Below are positions 1 to 6,313 of a stretch of 9,256 bases of DNA, one piece after another. The translations under genes and the position numbers were made by a program. The notes under the pieces are model-generated. The model ran no database searches, was not told the origin of the DNA, and saw only the letters and a program-made list of their open reading frames with translations. Position 1 is the first letter of the stretch, and every line of letters begins with the position of its first letter. This DNA is from Rhodospirillaceae bacterium (GTDB lineage Bacteria; Pseudomonadota; Alphaproteobacteria; Rhodospirillales; Magnetospirillaceae), in NCBI GenBank assembly GCA_013349735.1, contig DUZC01000070.1:1-9256 (forward strand), written 5' to 3'.

Positions 1-159
1 TGAACCATGATTGCGAAGATCAAGGGCGTGAACCTCGCGGATATCGGCCAGGCCGCGGGCAATAGCGTTCCAGTTGCGTGCCGAACCAAACAGCCCATGA
101 AGGATAACCAAAGGGTCGCCTTTGCCGGTTACCAAAGCATTTAAACTGATCCCGGGCAT
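1..159 (-). CDS. Alpha/beta hydrolase, N-terminal fragment (cut by window edge)
   Basis: This reading frame is open from an ATG at 159-157 to the left edge of the window, giving 53 codons. The protein begins MPGISLNALVTG, then reads PLVILHGLFGSARNW and ends VHALDLRNHGS. The HGLFGS stretch, at about residues 25-30, matches the HG oxyanion-hole turn after the first core beta strand of alpha/beta hydrolases. The DLRNHG stretch matches the next strand and turn. This pattern is typical of the YbfF-like esterase branch of the fold. The catalytic serine, acid and histidine would lie beyond the edge, so substrate and activity cannot be judged. The frame stays open upstream of the ATG, but the residues there look non-coding and no good ribosome binding site is visible, so the start is provisional. 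It diverges from the sulfur operon and no functional link is evident. Confidence 0.8.
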   Translation of the reverse strand, partial: MPGISLNALVTGKGDPLVILHGLFGSARNWNAIARGLADIREVHALDLRNHGS

Positions 160-322
160 GCTTATCTGTATCCAATCGCAAAAATGGAAGATTCCATGGA
201 AATAAGACCAAGGATGGTTTATTGCGATTTTGTCGGCGCTGGGGAAGCAAAATCTATACCCCAGGGCGCGGCTCTTCCAGGGTGCGTGCGGCGAAGGAAG
301 CGGTACAAAACTGCGGGATCCG

Positions 323-328
323 TTGACA
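323..328 (+). promoter_or_regulatory. Candidate -35 element of the cys operon promoter
   Basis: TTGACA is a perfect match to the sigma-70 -35 consensus and lies in the AT-rich stretch upstream of cysI. At 16-18 bases downstream there is only a run of T residues (346-351), not a good TATAAT match, so the -10 element is unresolved. An activator could compensate for a weak -10, but no start of transcription can be assigned from the sequence. Confidence 0.35.
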
Positions 329-348
329 TTTTATAAAAACCATGATTT

Positions 349-387
349 TTTGTACAAATAGTAAGATACTACACATCAAGATGTGTA
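349..387. promoter_or_regulatory. Three consecutive short inverted repeats, possible operator or leader hairpin
   Basis: Three inverted repeats lie end to end just before the operon. TTTGTACAAA (349-358) is a perfect 10-base palindrome. TAGTA-AGA-TACTA (359-371) has 5-base arms. TACACAT-CAAG-ATGTGTA (370-387) has 7-base arms around a 4-base loop. Their place between the TTGACA hexamer and the first codon suggests binding sites for a regulator of the sulfur genes. If transcribed, the last repeat could instead form a small leader hairpin. The regulator family cannot be named from the sequence. Confidence 0.45.
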
Positions 388-396
388 AAAACTATG

Positions 397-403
397 AAAA
401 GGG
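397..403 (+). promoter_or_regulatory. Ribosome binding site that favours the GTG start of cysI
   Basis: AAAAGGG ends 8 bases before the GTG at 412-414. The alternative in-frame ATG at 394 has no purine-rich Shine-Dalgarno sequence in front of it: the preceding bases are the right arm of an inverted repeat followed by AAAACT. The spacing makes GTG 412 the better start, six codons downstream of the ATG. Confidence 0.55.
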
Positions 404-411
404 TTTTTGCC

Positions 412-2463
412 GTGAATGCTATAACCATTGACCGCGACATTGAGCCGCTGGTCCGTTCTACCGACCTCGATGAATATGCCGATGCGCTGAAGCGGCATTT
501 ATCCGGACAATGGGACGATGAGAAGTGGACGGCGTTCCGTGTCCGATATGGCGTCTATGGGCAAAAGCAGCCCGGGGTCCAGATGATCCGCATTAAAATC
601 CCCGGTGGCATTCTGCCGCTGGCGTGGGTTTCTGTCGTGGCTGAGTTCAATCGGCGCTTTTGCCAGGGCGACGCGCATATCACGACCCGCCAGGATTTTC
701 AGCTATATTTTGTTCCCTTGGCGCAAAGTGCGGAAGCCCTTGGATTCCTGTATGCGCACGGCATGACCACCCGCGAGGCCTGTGGCAACACCTTCCGCAA
801 TATCACCTCTTGCGCCTTGGCGGGCAATTGTCCGCGGGAGCATGTGGATGCCGGTTTGGTGGCGGATCGTCTGGCGCGCAGCTGGTTGCGGCAGCCCTTG
901 GTGCAGCATATGCCGCGCAAGGCCAAGATTGCCATTTCCGGCTGTGCCACGGATTGCGCCGGTACCACCCTGCATGATCTCGGTTTCATCGCGGTTGAGA
1001 AAGAGGGGCGTCAAGGTTTTGCGGTTCTGGTGGGGGGTGGTCTCGGCAGCATGCCGAAGCCAGCCTTGAAGGTGCTTGATTTCATTCCCGAGGAAGAATT
1101 GGCGACGGCGCTCGAGGCTATGGCACGGTTACATCAGCGTTATTCGGATCGCATCAATCGGAACACCGCCCGCATTAAATATGTCGTCAAGCGCTTCGGC
1201 GATGACAAATTCCGTCAACTCTTCACCGAGGAATTTGAGCGGTTGCGGGGCTTGCCGCAACGCCCCTGGCAGCCTTTGGCCTGGCGGCGGCCGGATGCCA
1301 CGGCAAAGGTTGAGCGCACGCCCCTAGGCGTGGTTCCGCAGCATGATGGTCGCTTTGCCATCGTTGCCAATCCGGTTCTGGGTAATCTCTCGGCGGCGCA
1401 ATTGGATGAATTGGTTGAAATTGCCAAAGCGGCGGGGATGAAGGAACTGCGCCTGACCCGAGACCAGAACCTGTTGTTGCCCGATATTGCCGCTGAGCAT
1501 TTAGAGACCGTGGTCAGCCGTCTAAAAGCGATTGACATCGATGTGCCGGTCAGCGCTGCCCAAAGCACCGATATCGTTTCCTGTCCGGGCACGACAACCT
1601 GCCGGATTGGGATTACCAATTCGCCCGGTCTGGCCCGCACGGTATGGGAAGACAGCAAAAATGATCCCTCGTCCGGCGGCATTGCCGTTCGTATTTCCGG
1701 ATGTCAGAACTCTTGTGGTCAACATCATATCGGTGATTTTGGTTTTCATGGCCTGGCCAAGAAAATAGACGGGAAGCCGGCGCCACATTACCAGATCCAT
1801 ATCGGTGGCGAGGCCCGGTTCGGCGCTCAAGCCGAAATGGCGGGGATCGGAGGGCCGATAATTCCGGCGCGCCTGGCACCGAGAGCCTTGCGTTTGCTGC
1901 GGCAAGGCTATGCGGAAGGCAAGCAAAAGGACGAAACGGTTCGGCTTTGGGCCGAGCGGTTGGGTAAGGATGGTATCAATAATTTATTGGCCAATCTGGA
2001 TGAAACCTCGGGTGCCGATTCTTTTCTCGACTGGGGGGATAGCGAAAGCTTCAAGGGCGCCCCGACCTTGCGTGGGGAATGTGCCGCACCCTTTGCCTCT
2101 GATGATCTTTTGGCCGATCTTGCCGATGATGCGCTGATCCGTTTTGATCGCAATCTGGCCGTAAAGCGCTGGGAACCCGCGCTGCAATCGGCCGAGGAAG
2201 CGGTGGTTTTTGCGGCACGGCGGCTGTTGCATCATGCCGGGCAGTTTACCAAGGATGAGGAAAGCGCGGCGATCATACTGGCCAGAGTGCATGAGGTTGC
2301 CCAGCCCCGGGCTCTGGCGGCTCTGGATCATCTTTCCGCGGAAAAAACGGCAGCCCTGTCCAACGGCCGCGTCGCCCCCTATCGGGAAGCGGTGGCGGTG
2401 TTTCTTGATACCGTGCGGGCCGTTATCGATCCGGATACTGGTGGCAAGGACGCCGCGGAATGA
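412..2463 (+). CDS. cysI: Assimilatory sulfite reductase hemoprotein (nitrite/sulfite reductase family)
   Basis: This predicted siroheme and [4Fe-4S] enzyme would reduce sulfite to sulfide in six electrons. Numbered from GTG 412 it has 683 residues (689 from ATG 394). The N-terminal half has TTRQ (R93), FRN (R129) and PRKAK (K170, K172), matching the four basic substrate-binding residues of E. coli CysI. The C-terminal half has the cluster motif C391-x5-C397 and C431-x3-C435, within CPGTTTC and SGCQNSC. Unusually, the N-terminal half also has a complete set, C134-x5-C140 and C178-x3-C182. After about residue 500 there is an extension, with a predicted helical block at about 585-672 that is absent from the catalytic core; it resembles in position the HEPN-like tails I recall on some bacterial relatives. 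There is no flavin domain and no cysJ nearby, so ferredoxin is the likely donor. Nitrite reduction is possible by family, but the cysH, cysD and cysNC neighbours favour sulfite. Confidence 0.9.
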   Translation: MNAITIDRDIEPLVRSTDLDEYADALKRHLSGQWDDEKWTAFRVRYGVYGQKQPGVQMIRIKIPGGILPLAWVSVVAEFNRRFCQGDAHITTRQDFQLYFVPLAQSAEALGFLYAHGMTTREACGNTFRNITSCALAGNCPREHVDAGLVADRLARSWLRQPLVQHMPRKAKIAISGCATDCAGTTLHDLGFIAVEKEGRQGFAVLVGGGLGSMPKPALKVLDFIPEEELATALEAMARLHQRYSDRINRNTARIKYVVKRFGDDKFRQLFTEEFERLRGLPQRPWQPLAWRRPDATAKVERTPLGVVPQHDGRFAIVANPVLGNLSAAQLDELVEIAKAAGMKELRLTRDQNLLLPDIAAEHLETVVSRLKAIDIDVPVSAAQSTDIVSCPGTTTCRIGITNSPGLARTVWEDSKNDPSSGGIAVRISGCQNSCGQHHIGDFGFHGLAKKIDGKPAPHYQIHIGGEARFGAQAEMAGIGGPIIPARLAPRALRLLRQGYAEGKQKDETVRLWAERLGKDGINNLLANLDETSGADSFLDWGDSESFKGAPTLRGECAAPFASDDLLADLADDALIRFDRNLAVKRWEPALQSAEEAVVFAARRLLHHAGQFTKDEESAAIILARVHEVAQPRALAALDHLSAEKTAALSNGRVAPYREAVAVFLDTVRAVIDPDTGGKDAAE

Positions 2464-3137
2464 CCTTCGAGGCTTTACGTCAGGCCTTTGGTTCCTTGGA
2501 TGGCAAAGAATTGGTGAGGGCTATCTGTGCCGAGTTTCCCGGCAAAGTGGCGGTCACCAGTTCTTTTGGCGCGGAAGCGGCCGTGCTGCTGGATTTGGTA
2601 GCGCAAATCGACCCCGACCTGCCGGTGCTGTTTTTTGATACCGAGGCCTTGTTTGACGAAACGCTGAGCTATCAGCAACAGTTGACGCAAAGCCTGGGAT
2701 TGCGCAATCTGCGCGTCATTCGGCCGGCCGCAGAGGATCTGAAAACGGCTGATGAGTTGTGGCGCCGTGATGTCGATCAATGCTGCCATTTGCGGAAGGT
2801 TCTGCCCTTGGCCCGTGTCGTTCACGCCTTTAAGGTTTTGCTTGATGGGCGCAAACAATTTCATGGCGGCGCGCGCGAAAAGATTGAAACCATCGAAGAG
2901 GGGCCGGAGGGGCTGATCAAGGTCAGTCCATTGGCGCGCTGGCGGGAAGCGGATATCGAAGCTGCTTTTGTTGAGCGAAGCTTGCCGCGTCATCCTCTGG
3001 TGGCTCAGGGATATCGGTCCATCGGTTGTTGGCCTTGTTCGCGTCCGACATTGCCGGGCGAACCGGTGCGCGCCGGACGTTGGGCGGGGGCGGCCAAAAC
3101 GGAATGTGGAATTCATAACATGAAGAAATCAGGATGA
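2460..3137 (+). CDS. cysH: Phosphoadenylyl/adenylyl-sulfate reductase with iron-sulfur cysteines
   Basis: This predicted 225-residue enzyme reduces activated sulfate to sulfite using thioredoxin or a similar thiol donor. The nucleotide-binding loop SSFGAEA is at residues 34-40. The catalytic cysteine is C216 in the TECGIH signature near the C-terminus. C108-C109 and C190-x2-C193 form the CC...CxxC set that binds a [4Fe-4S] cluster in APS reductases and is absent from the E. coli PAPS reductase, so APS is the likely main substrate. Some bacterial cluster-containing enzymes accept both APS and PAPS. The middle of the protein reads LLDGRKQFHGG where I would expect a WITG-type motif, a modest divergence. 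The ATG overlaps the cysI stop by 4 bases, with AAGGA 9 bases upstream, so translation is probably coupled. Confidence 0.92.
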   Translation: MTFEALRQAFGSLDGKELVRAICAEFPGKVAVTSSFGAEAAVLLDLVAQIDPDLPVLFFDTEALFDETLSYQQQLTQSLGLRNLRVIRPAAEDLKTADELWRRDVDQCCHLRKVLPLARVVHAFKVLLDGRKQFHGGAREKIETIEEGPEGLIKVSPLARWREADIEAAFVERSLPRHPLVAQGYRSIGCWPCSRPTLPGEPVRAGRWAGAAKTECGIHNMKKSG

Positions 3138-3937
3138 GCAGTGATCTCGACGCTTTAGAAAATCAAAGCATTTTCATTATTCGTGAAGCATTTAACCGGA
3201 TCGATAAGATCGCCATTCTTTGGTCGATCGGCAAAGACTCCAATGTGTTGCTTTGGTTGGTCCGAAAGGCCTTTTTCGGCCATGTCCCTTTTCCCGTGGT
3301 GCATGTCGACACGCATTACAAAATTCCGGAAATGATCGAATTTCGGGATCGCTTTGCCAAAGAGTGGAATCTGCCCCTGATCGTTGGTGGAAACCATAAG
3401 GCGCTGGCAGATGGCATGAACCCCGGATTGGGGCGCGTAACCTGCTGCTCGGCGCTGAAGACCGAGCCCTTAAAGGAAATCATCAAGGAAAATGGTTTTA
3501 CGGGGGTCATTGTCGGCATCCGCCGGGATGAAGAGGGAACCCGTTCCAAGGAGCGCGTGTTCAGCCCCCGCAACCAGGCTGCGGAGTGGGATTTCAAGGA
3601 TCAGCCACCAGAGTTCTGGGACCAGTTTAAAACCGACTTTGCACCGGGAACCCATCTGCGCATCCATCCCTTGTTGCATTGGAGCGAATTGGACGTCTGG
3701 CGCTATGTCGAGCGGGAAAATATTCCGCTGGTTGATCTTTATTTTGCCAAAAATGGGCGCCGCTACCGCTCGCTCGGTTGTGCGCCTTGCACCGGAATGG
3801 TCGACAGCCAGGCCGCAACCGTGGCCGAGATCATCGAGGAATTAAAAACCACCCGTGTTTCAGAACGGTCGGGCCGGGCCCAGGACAAGGAATCAGAGGA
3901 CGCTTTTGAGCGTCTGCGCTCGCAGGGTTATATGTAA
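3134..3937 (+). CDS. cysD: Sulfate adenylyltransferase small subunit (ATP sulfurylase subunit 2)
   Basis: This is the catalytic subunit that makes adenylyl sulfate (APS) and pyrophosphate from sulfate and ATP, working as a complex with the CysN GTPase. The 267-residue length is near the usual size, slightly short of the roughly 300 of E. coli CysD. The PP-loop SIGKDS lies at residues 31-36 and is followed by LLWLVRKAFFGHVPFP, VHVDTHYKIPEM and later SLGCAPCTG, all CysD hallmarks. The wording of these motifs (LLWL, EWNLPL) recalls the CysD branch I associate with anaerobic Firmicutes and deltaproteobacteria, in agreement with the type of CysN encoded next. The start ATG overlaps the cysH stop by 4 bases, and the stop lies one base before the cysNC start. 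Confidence 0.94.
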   Translation: MSSDLDALENQSIFIIREAFNRIDKIAILWSIGKDSNVLLWLVRKAFFGHVPFPVVHVDTHYKIPEMIEFRDRFAKEWNLPLIVGGNHKALADGMNPGLGRVTCCSALKTEPLKEIIKENGFTGVIVGIRRDEEGTRSKERVFSPRNQAAEWDFKDQPPEFWDQFKTDFAPGTHLRIHPLLHWSELDVWRYVERENIPLVDLYFAKNGRRYRSLGCAPCTGMVDSQAATVAEIIEELKTTRVSERSGRAQDKESEDAFERLRSQGYM

Positions 3938-3938
3938 A

Positions 3939-5837
3939 ATGACAAGTGATACCGCGTTAAAAATCGTTATCGTCGGCCATGTCGATCATGGCAAGTCGAC
4001 CCTGGTTGGTCGGATGTTGCATGAAACCAATTCCTTGCCGGACGGTAAAGTCGAGACCTTGCGCGAAGTCTGTGACCGGCGCGGTATGCCCTTTGAGTGG
4101 GCCTTTGTCATGGATGCCTTGCAGGCCGAACGCGACCAGGGCATTACCATCGACACGGCGCATATTCCCTTTCGCAGCGCGCTGCGCCCCTATGTCATCA
4201 TTGATGCACCGGGACATAAGGAATTTCTGAAAAACATGATTACCGGGGCCGCCAGCGCCGATGCGGCTGTGCTGGTGATTGACGCCTTGGACGGCGTGCA
4301 GGAACAGTCGCGGCGTCATGGCTATCTTTTGCATCTGTTGGGCCTGCGGCAATTGGCCGTCGTGGTCAACAAAATGGACGCGGTGGATTATTCAGAAAGT
4401 CGGTTTGGCGAAGTCTGCGCGCAGATTCGGGCCTATTTGCTCAGTATCGGGGTGACCCCGACCCAGATTATTCCCGTCGCCGCCCGCGATGGCGATAATT
4501 TACTGGTGCCCTCGGCCAATATGCCTTGGTATCAAGGCCCAACGGTGATTGAAACCCTTGATGGCTTTAAGCCGCAGGCCTCGGCGTTTGAATTGCCGTT
4601 GCGCTTTCCCGTACAGGATGTTTTCAAATTTGATCATCGGCGGATTATTGCCGGTCGGATTGAAAGTGGCCGGCTTAAGGTTGGCGATCGGCTTTTGTTT
4701 TCGCCTTCGGGCAAGACGGCCAGAGTTTCGTCGATCGAAGCCTGGAACCGCCCGGCACCCACCATTGTGGCCGTGGCCGGACAATCGATCGGCATAACAC
4801 TCGACGAACAAATCTTTATCGAACGGGGGCAGATTGCCAGTCTTGAAGACGCCGCTCCGATCGGGACCGAGTGTTTTCGGGCCCGCCTGTTCTGGTTGGG
4901 GCGCGTTCCCATGCAGCAGGGGCAGCGTTACAAACTGAAGCTGGCAACCGCCGAACATATTGTGACCGTTGAAAAAATCGAGCGGATCATTGATGTCAGT
5001 GATCTGGCCACGGCGGACGGGGTTGTGGTTGAGCGCAATGCGGTAGCGGAAGTGCTGCTGCGCGCCCGCAGTAAGGTGGCTTTGGATGCGTTTGTCGACA
5101 ATCCGCGGACGGGCCGATTCGTGTTGGTGGATAATTACGATATCGTCGGCGGTGGCGTAATTTCGCTTGATGGATTGGCAGCCCGCAATTGTGCTGCCCA
5201 TCAGGCCAATGACGATTTATCCCCGGTGGCGCATCAGATTACGCTTGAAGACCGCTGGCGCAGCAACCGTCATCGTGGCGGCGTGTTGTGGCTTACCGGT
5301 TTGTCCGGCGCCGGAAAATCCACTATTTCCATGGAGTTGGAGCGTCGGCTCTTTCATAAGGGATATCAGGTCTTTGTGCTGGACGGCGACAATTTAAGGC
5401 GTGGTCTATGTGCCGATTTGGGCTTTTCCGCGGAAGATCGCGCGGAGAATATTCGCCGGGTCGGCGAAGTCGCTCATTTATTTGCCCAAGCCGGCATGAT
5501 TGTCATTACGGCCTTTATTTCTCCCTACCAGTCGGATCGCGACCGCGCCCGTTCCATTGCGCCGGCTCTGTTCCACGAAGTCTATATCAAAGCCTCGCTT
5601 GAGGAATGCCTTAAGCGGGATCCCAAAGGACTTTACGCAAAAGCCCAACAAGGTGGCATCGCCCAATTTACGGGTGTCAGCGCGCCCTATGAAGCCCCCG
5701 TTCAACCAGAGCTGGTGGTGGACACGGCGCAACTCAGCATTGACGAGTCGGTTGACCTGGTCTTGCGTTATATCGAACGGGATATGCAGAAAGCGGACGC
5801 GACTCCCGCAACTATTGCCCCGGATGTTGCGCTTTAA
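3939..5837 (+). CDS. cysNC: Bifunctional sulfate adenylyltransferase GTPase subunit / APS kinase
   Basis: A 632-residue fusion. The N-terminal part is the CysN GTPase that drives APS synthesis by CysD. It has G1 GHVDHGKST (13-21), G2 GITID (68-72), G3 DAPGH (89-93) and G4 NKMD (144-147), then EF-Tu-like beta-barrel domains to about residue 425. The C-terminal part is APS kinase, making PAPS, with P-loop GLSGAGKST (454-462), DGDN (482-485), FISPY (526-530, with the serine that becomes phosphorylated in E. coli CysC) and KGLYAKA (563-569). All key residues appear intact. The text after G3, EFLKNMITGA, is closer to elongation factor 1-alpha than to E. coli CysN. I chose the ATG at 3939: the frame is open back to an ATG at 3855, but those 28 residues lie inside cysD and resemble nothing. 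An AGGG lies 12 bases upstream of the chosen start, and coupling to cysD is likely. A weak stem-loop, CAGGA-TCT-TCCTG, follows the stop codon at 5838-5850. Confidence 0.94.
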   Translation: MTSDTALKIVIVGHVDHGKSTLVGRMLHETNSLPDGKVETLREVCDRRGMPFEWAFVMDALQAERDQGITIDTAHIPFRSALRPYVIIDAPGHKEFLKNMITGAASADAAVLVIDALDGVQEQSRRHGYLLHLLGLRQLAVVVNKMDAVDYSESRFGEVCAQIRAYLLSIGVTPTQIIPVAARDGDNLLVPSANMPWYQGPTVIETLDGFKPQASAFELPLRFPVQDVFKFDHRRIIAGRIESGRLKVGDRLLFSPSGKTARVSSIEAWNRPAPTIVAVAGQSIGITLDEQIFIERGQIASLEDAAPIGTECFRARLFWLGRVPMQQGQRYKLKLATAEHIVTVEKIERIIDVSDLATADGVVVERNAVAEVLLRARSKVALDAFVDNPRTGRFVLVDNYDIVGGGVISLDGLAARNCAAHQANDDLSPVAHQITLEDRWRSNRHRGGVLWLTGLSGAGKSTISMELERRLFHKGYQVFVLDGDNLRRGLCADLGFSAEDRAENIRRVGEVAHLFAQAGMIVITAFISPYQSDRDRARSIAPALFHEVYIKASLEECLKRDPKGLYAKAQQGGIAQFTGVSAPYEAPVQPELVVDTAQLSIDESVDLVLRYIERDMQKADATPATIAPDVAL

Positions 5838-6174
5838 CAGGATCTTCCTGGGCTGCCAATTTTAAGGCCTGGATGCTGCTTTTTGCCAGGCTGCGCAGTT
5901 GGTCGATAGCGGCCGCGCCAACCCTAGGCGCGTGGCTGCGCTCAATCTCGCGGGCAGCCTCGGCCAGGGCGATCGCGGCAAAATTGGCGGCGACGCCGGC
6001 CAGGCGATGGGCGGCCTGGGCTAGGGCCGGGACATCCGCTTGCTGGTAACAGGTCTCGAGCGCTGCAAAGGACTCGTCGATGGAAAGACAGGCGACGTTC
6101 AGCAGATCGCGCAGGGCGTCTGGTTTTAAGGCCTGGCGCAAAGCCGCCAAATGTTCGTCGTCAATGAGTGTCAT
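5812..6174 (-). CDS. Small histidine phosphotransfer (Hpt) domain protein
   Basis: A 120-residue, mostly helical protein made of little more than one Hpt domain. Such domains shuttle phosphate between response-regulator receiver domains in multistep phosphorelays. The phosphorylatable histidine would be H56 in AAHRLAG, followed by VAANFAAIALAEAAREIE, which fits the second helix of the Hpt bundle. The usual motif is HxLKG; here the lysine is replaced by alanine (HRLAG), but the histidine, leucine and glycine are kept. No membrane segment, kinase domain or receiver domain is present. It is convergent with cysNC and its 3' end overlaps that gene by 26 bases. No two-component gene lies nearby, so its partners are unknown. 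The ATG at 6174 is preceded only by a weak AAAGA-like site. Confidence 0.78.
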   Translation of the reverse strand: MTLIDDEHLAALRQALKPDALRDLLNVACLSIDESFAALETCYQQADVPALAQAAHRLAGVAANFAAIALAEAAREIERSHAPRVGAAAIDQLRSLAKSSIQALKLAAQEDPVKAQHPGQ

Positions 6175-6302
6175 GATCTTTGAATTCCGGCATTTTTCTT
6201 CGGTTAGCCTTATCCCGTGCGTGGCCTGATCTGGAGTCTTGCTATACGGCGATACTTGTCCTCTGGTATGGAAAGTAGGAAGGTAATCAATAATCGGAGA
6301 TC

Positions 6303-6308
6303 AGGAGA
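6303..6308 (+). promoter_or_regulatory. Ribosome binding site of the DUF485 gene
   Basis: AGGAGA lies 5 bases before the ATG at 6314 and is the strongest Shine-Dalgarno sequence seen in the window. It overlaps AGATCAGG (6298-6305), which is exactly complementary to CCTGATCT at 6225-6232 upstream. The rest of the 139-base divergent gap (6175-6313) shows no convincing -35/-10 pair and no sigma-54 site that I can defend. Confidence 0.6.
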
Positions 6309-6313
6309 GCCCG

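Larger units (their letters stand above)
160..411. other. Intergenic region between the divergent hydrolase gene and cysI
   Basis: About 250 bases without a convincing gene. Base composition changes from mixed near the hydrolase to AT-rich from about 323 onward, as expected for a promoter region. It contains a TTGACA hexamer at 323-328, three adjacent short inverted repeats at 349-387, and a 7-base direct repeat GTACAAA at 303-309 and 352-358. An ATGGAA-GATTCC-ATGGAA element lies at 184-201 on the hydrolase side. The frame open on the minus strand at 20-250 is rejected because it overlaps the hydrolase in another frame and its protein resembles nothing I know. Confidence 0.6.

Noticed and set aside
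184..201. ATGGAA-GATTCC-ATGGAA element near the hydrolase start
   Set aside because: It could be an operator, but the arms are only 6 bases and there is no promoter context; too weak to call as a site.
175..229. AATCGCAA and TTGCGATT inverted pair upstream of the hydrolase
   Set aside because: Eight-base complementary pairs 39 bases apart are expected by chance in a gap of this size, and nothing around them supports a function.
20..250. Minus-strand 76-codon open frame
   Set aside because: It overlaps the alpha/beta hydrolase start in a different frame and its translation, rich in Arg, Pro and Trp, resembles no family; it is a shadow of the hydrolase plus intergenic DNA.
2475..3116. Long minus-strand open frame of 213 codons opposite cysH
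   Set aside because: It lies entirely antisense to a well-supported gene, and its translation matches no family I know; it is a codon-bias shadow.
3855..3938. N-terminal extension of cysNC from an upstream ATG
   Set aside because: The 28 extra residues lie inside cysD in another frame and do not look like CysN; the ATG at 3939 gives the expected distance to the GHVDHGKST loop.
6225..6270. Possible sigma-54 or sigma-70 promoter before the DUF485 gene
   Set aside because: GG and GC dinucleotides are not at sigma-54 spacing, and TTGCTA or TTGTCC have no fitting -10 element at 16-18 bases.
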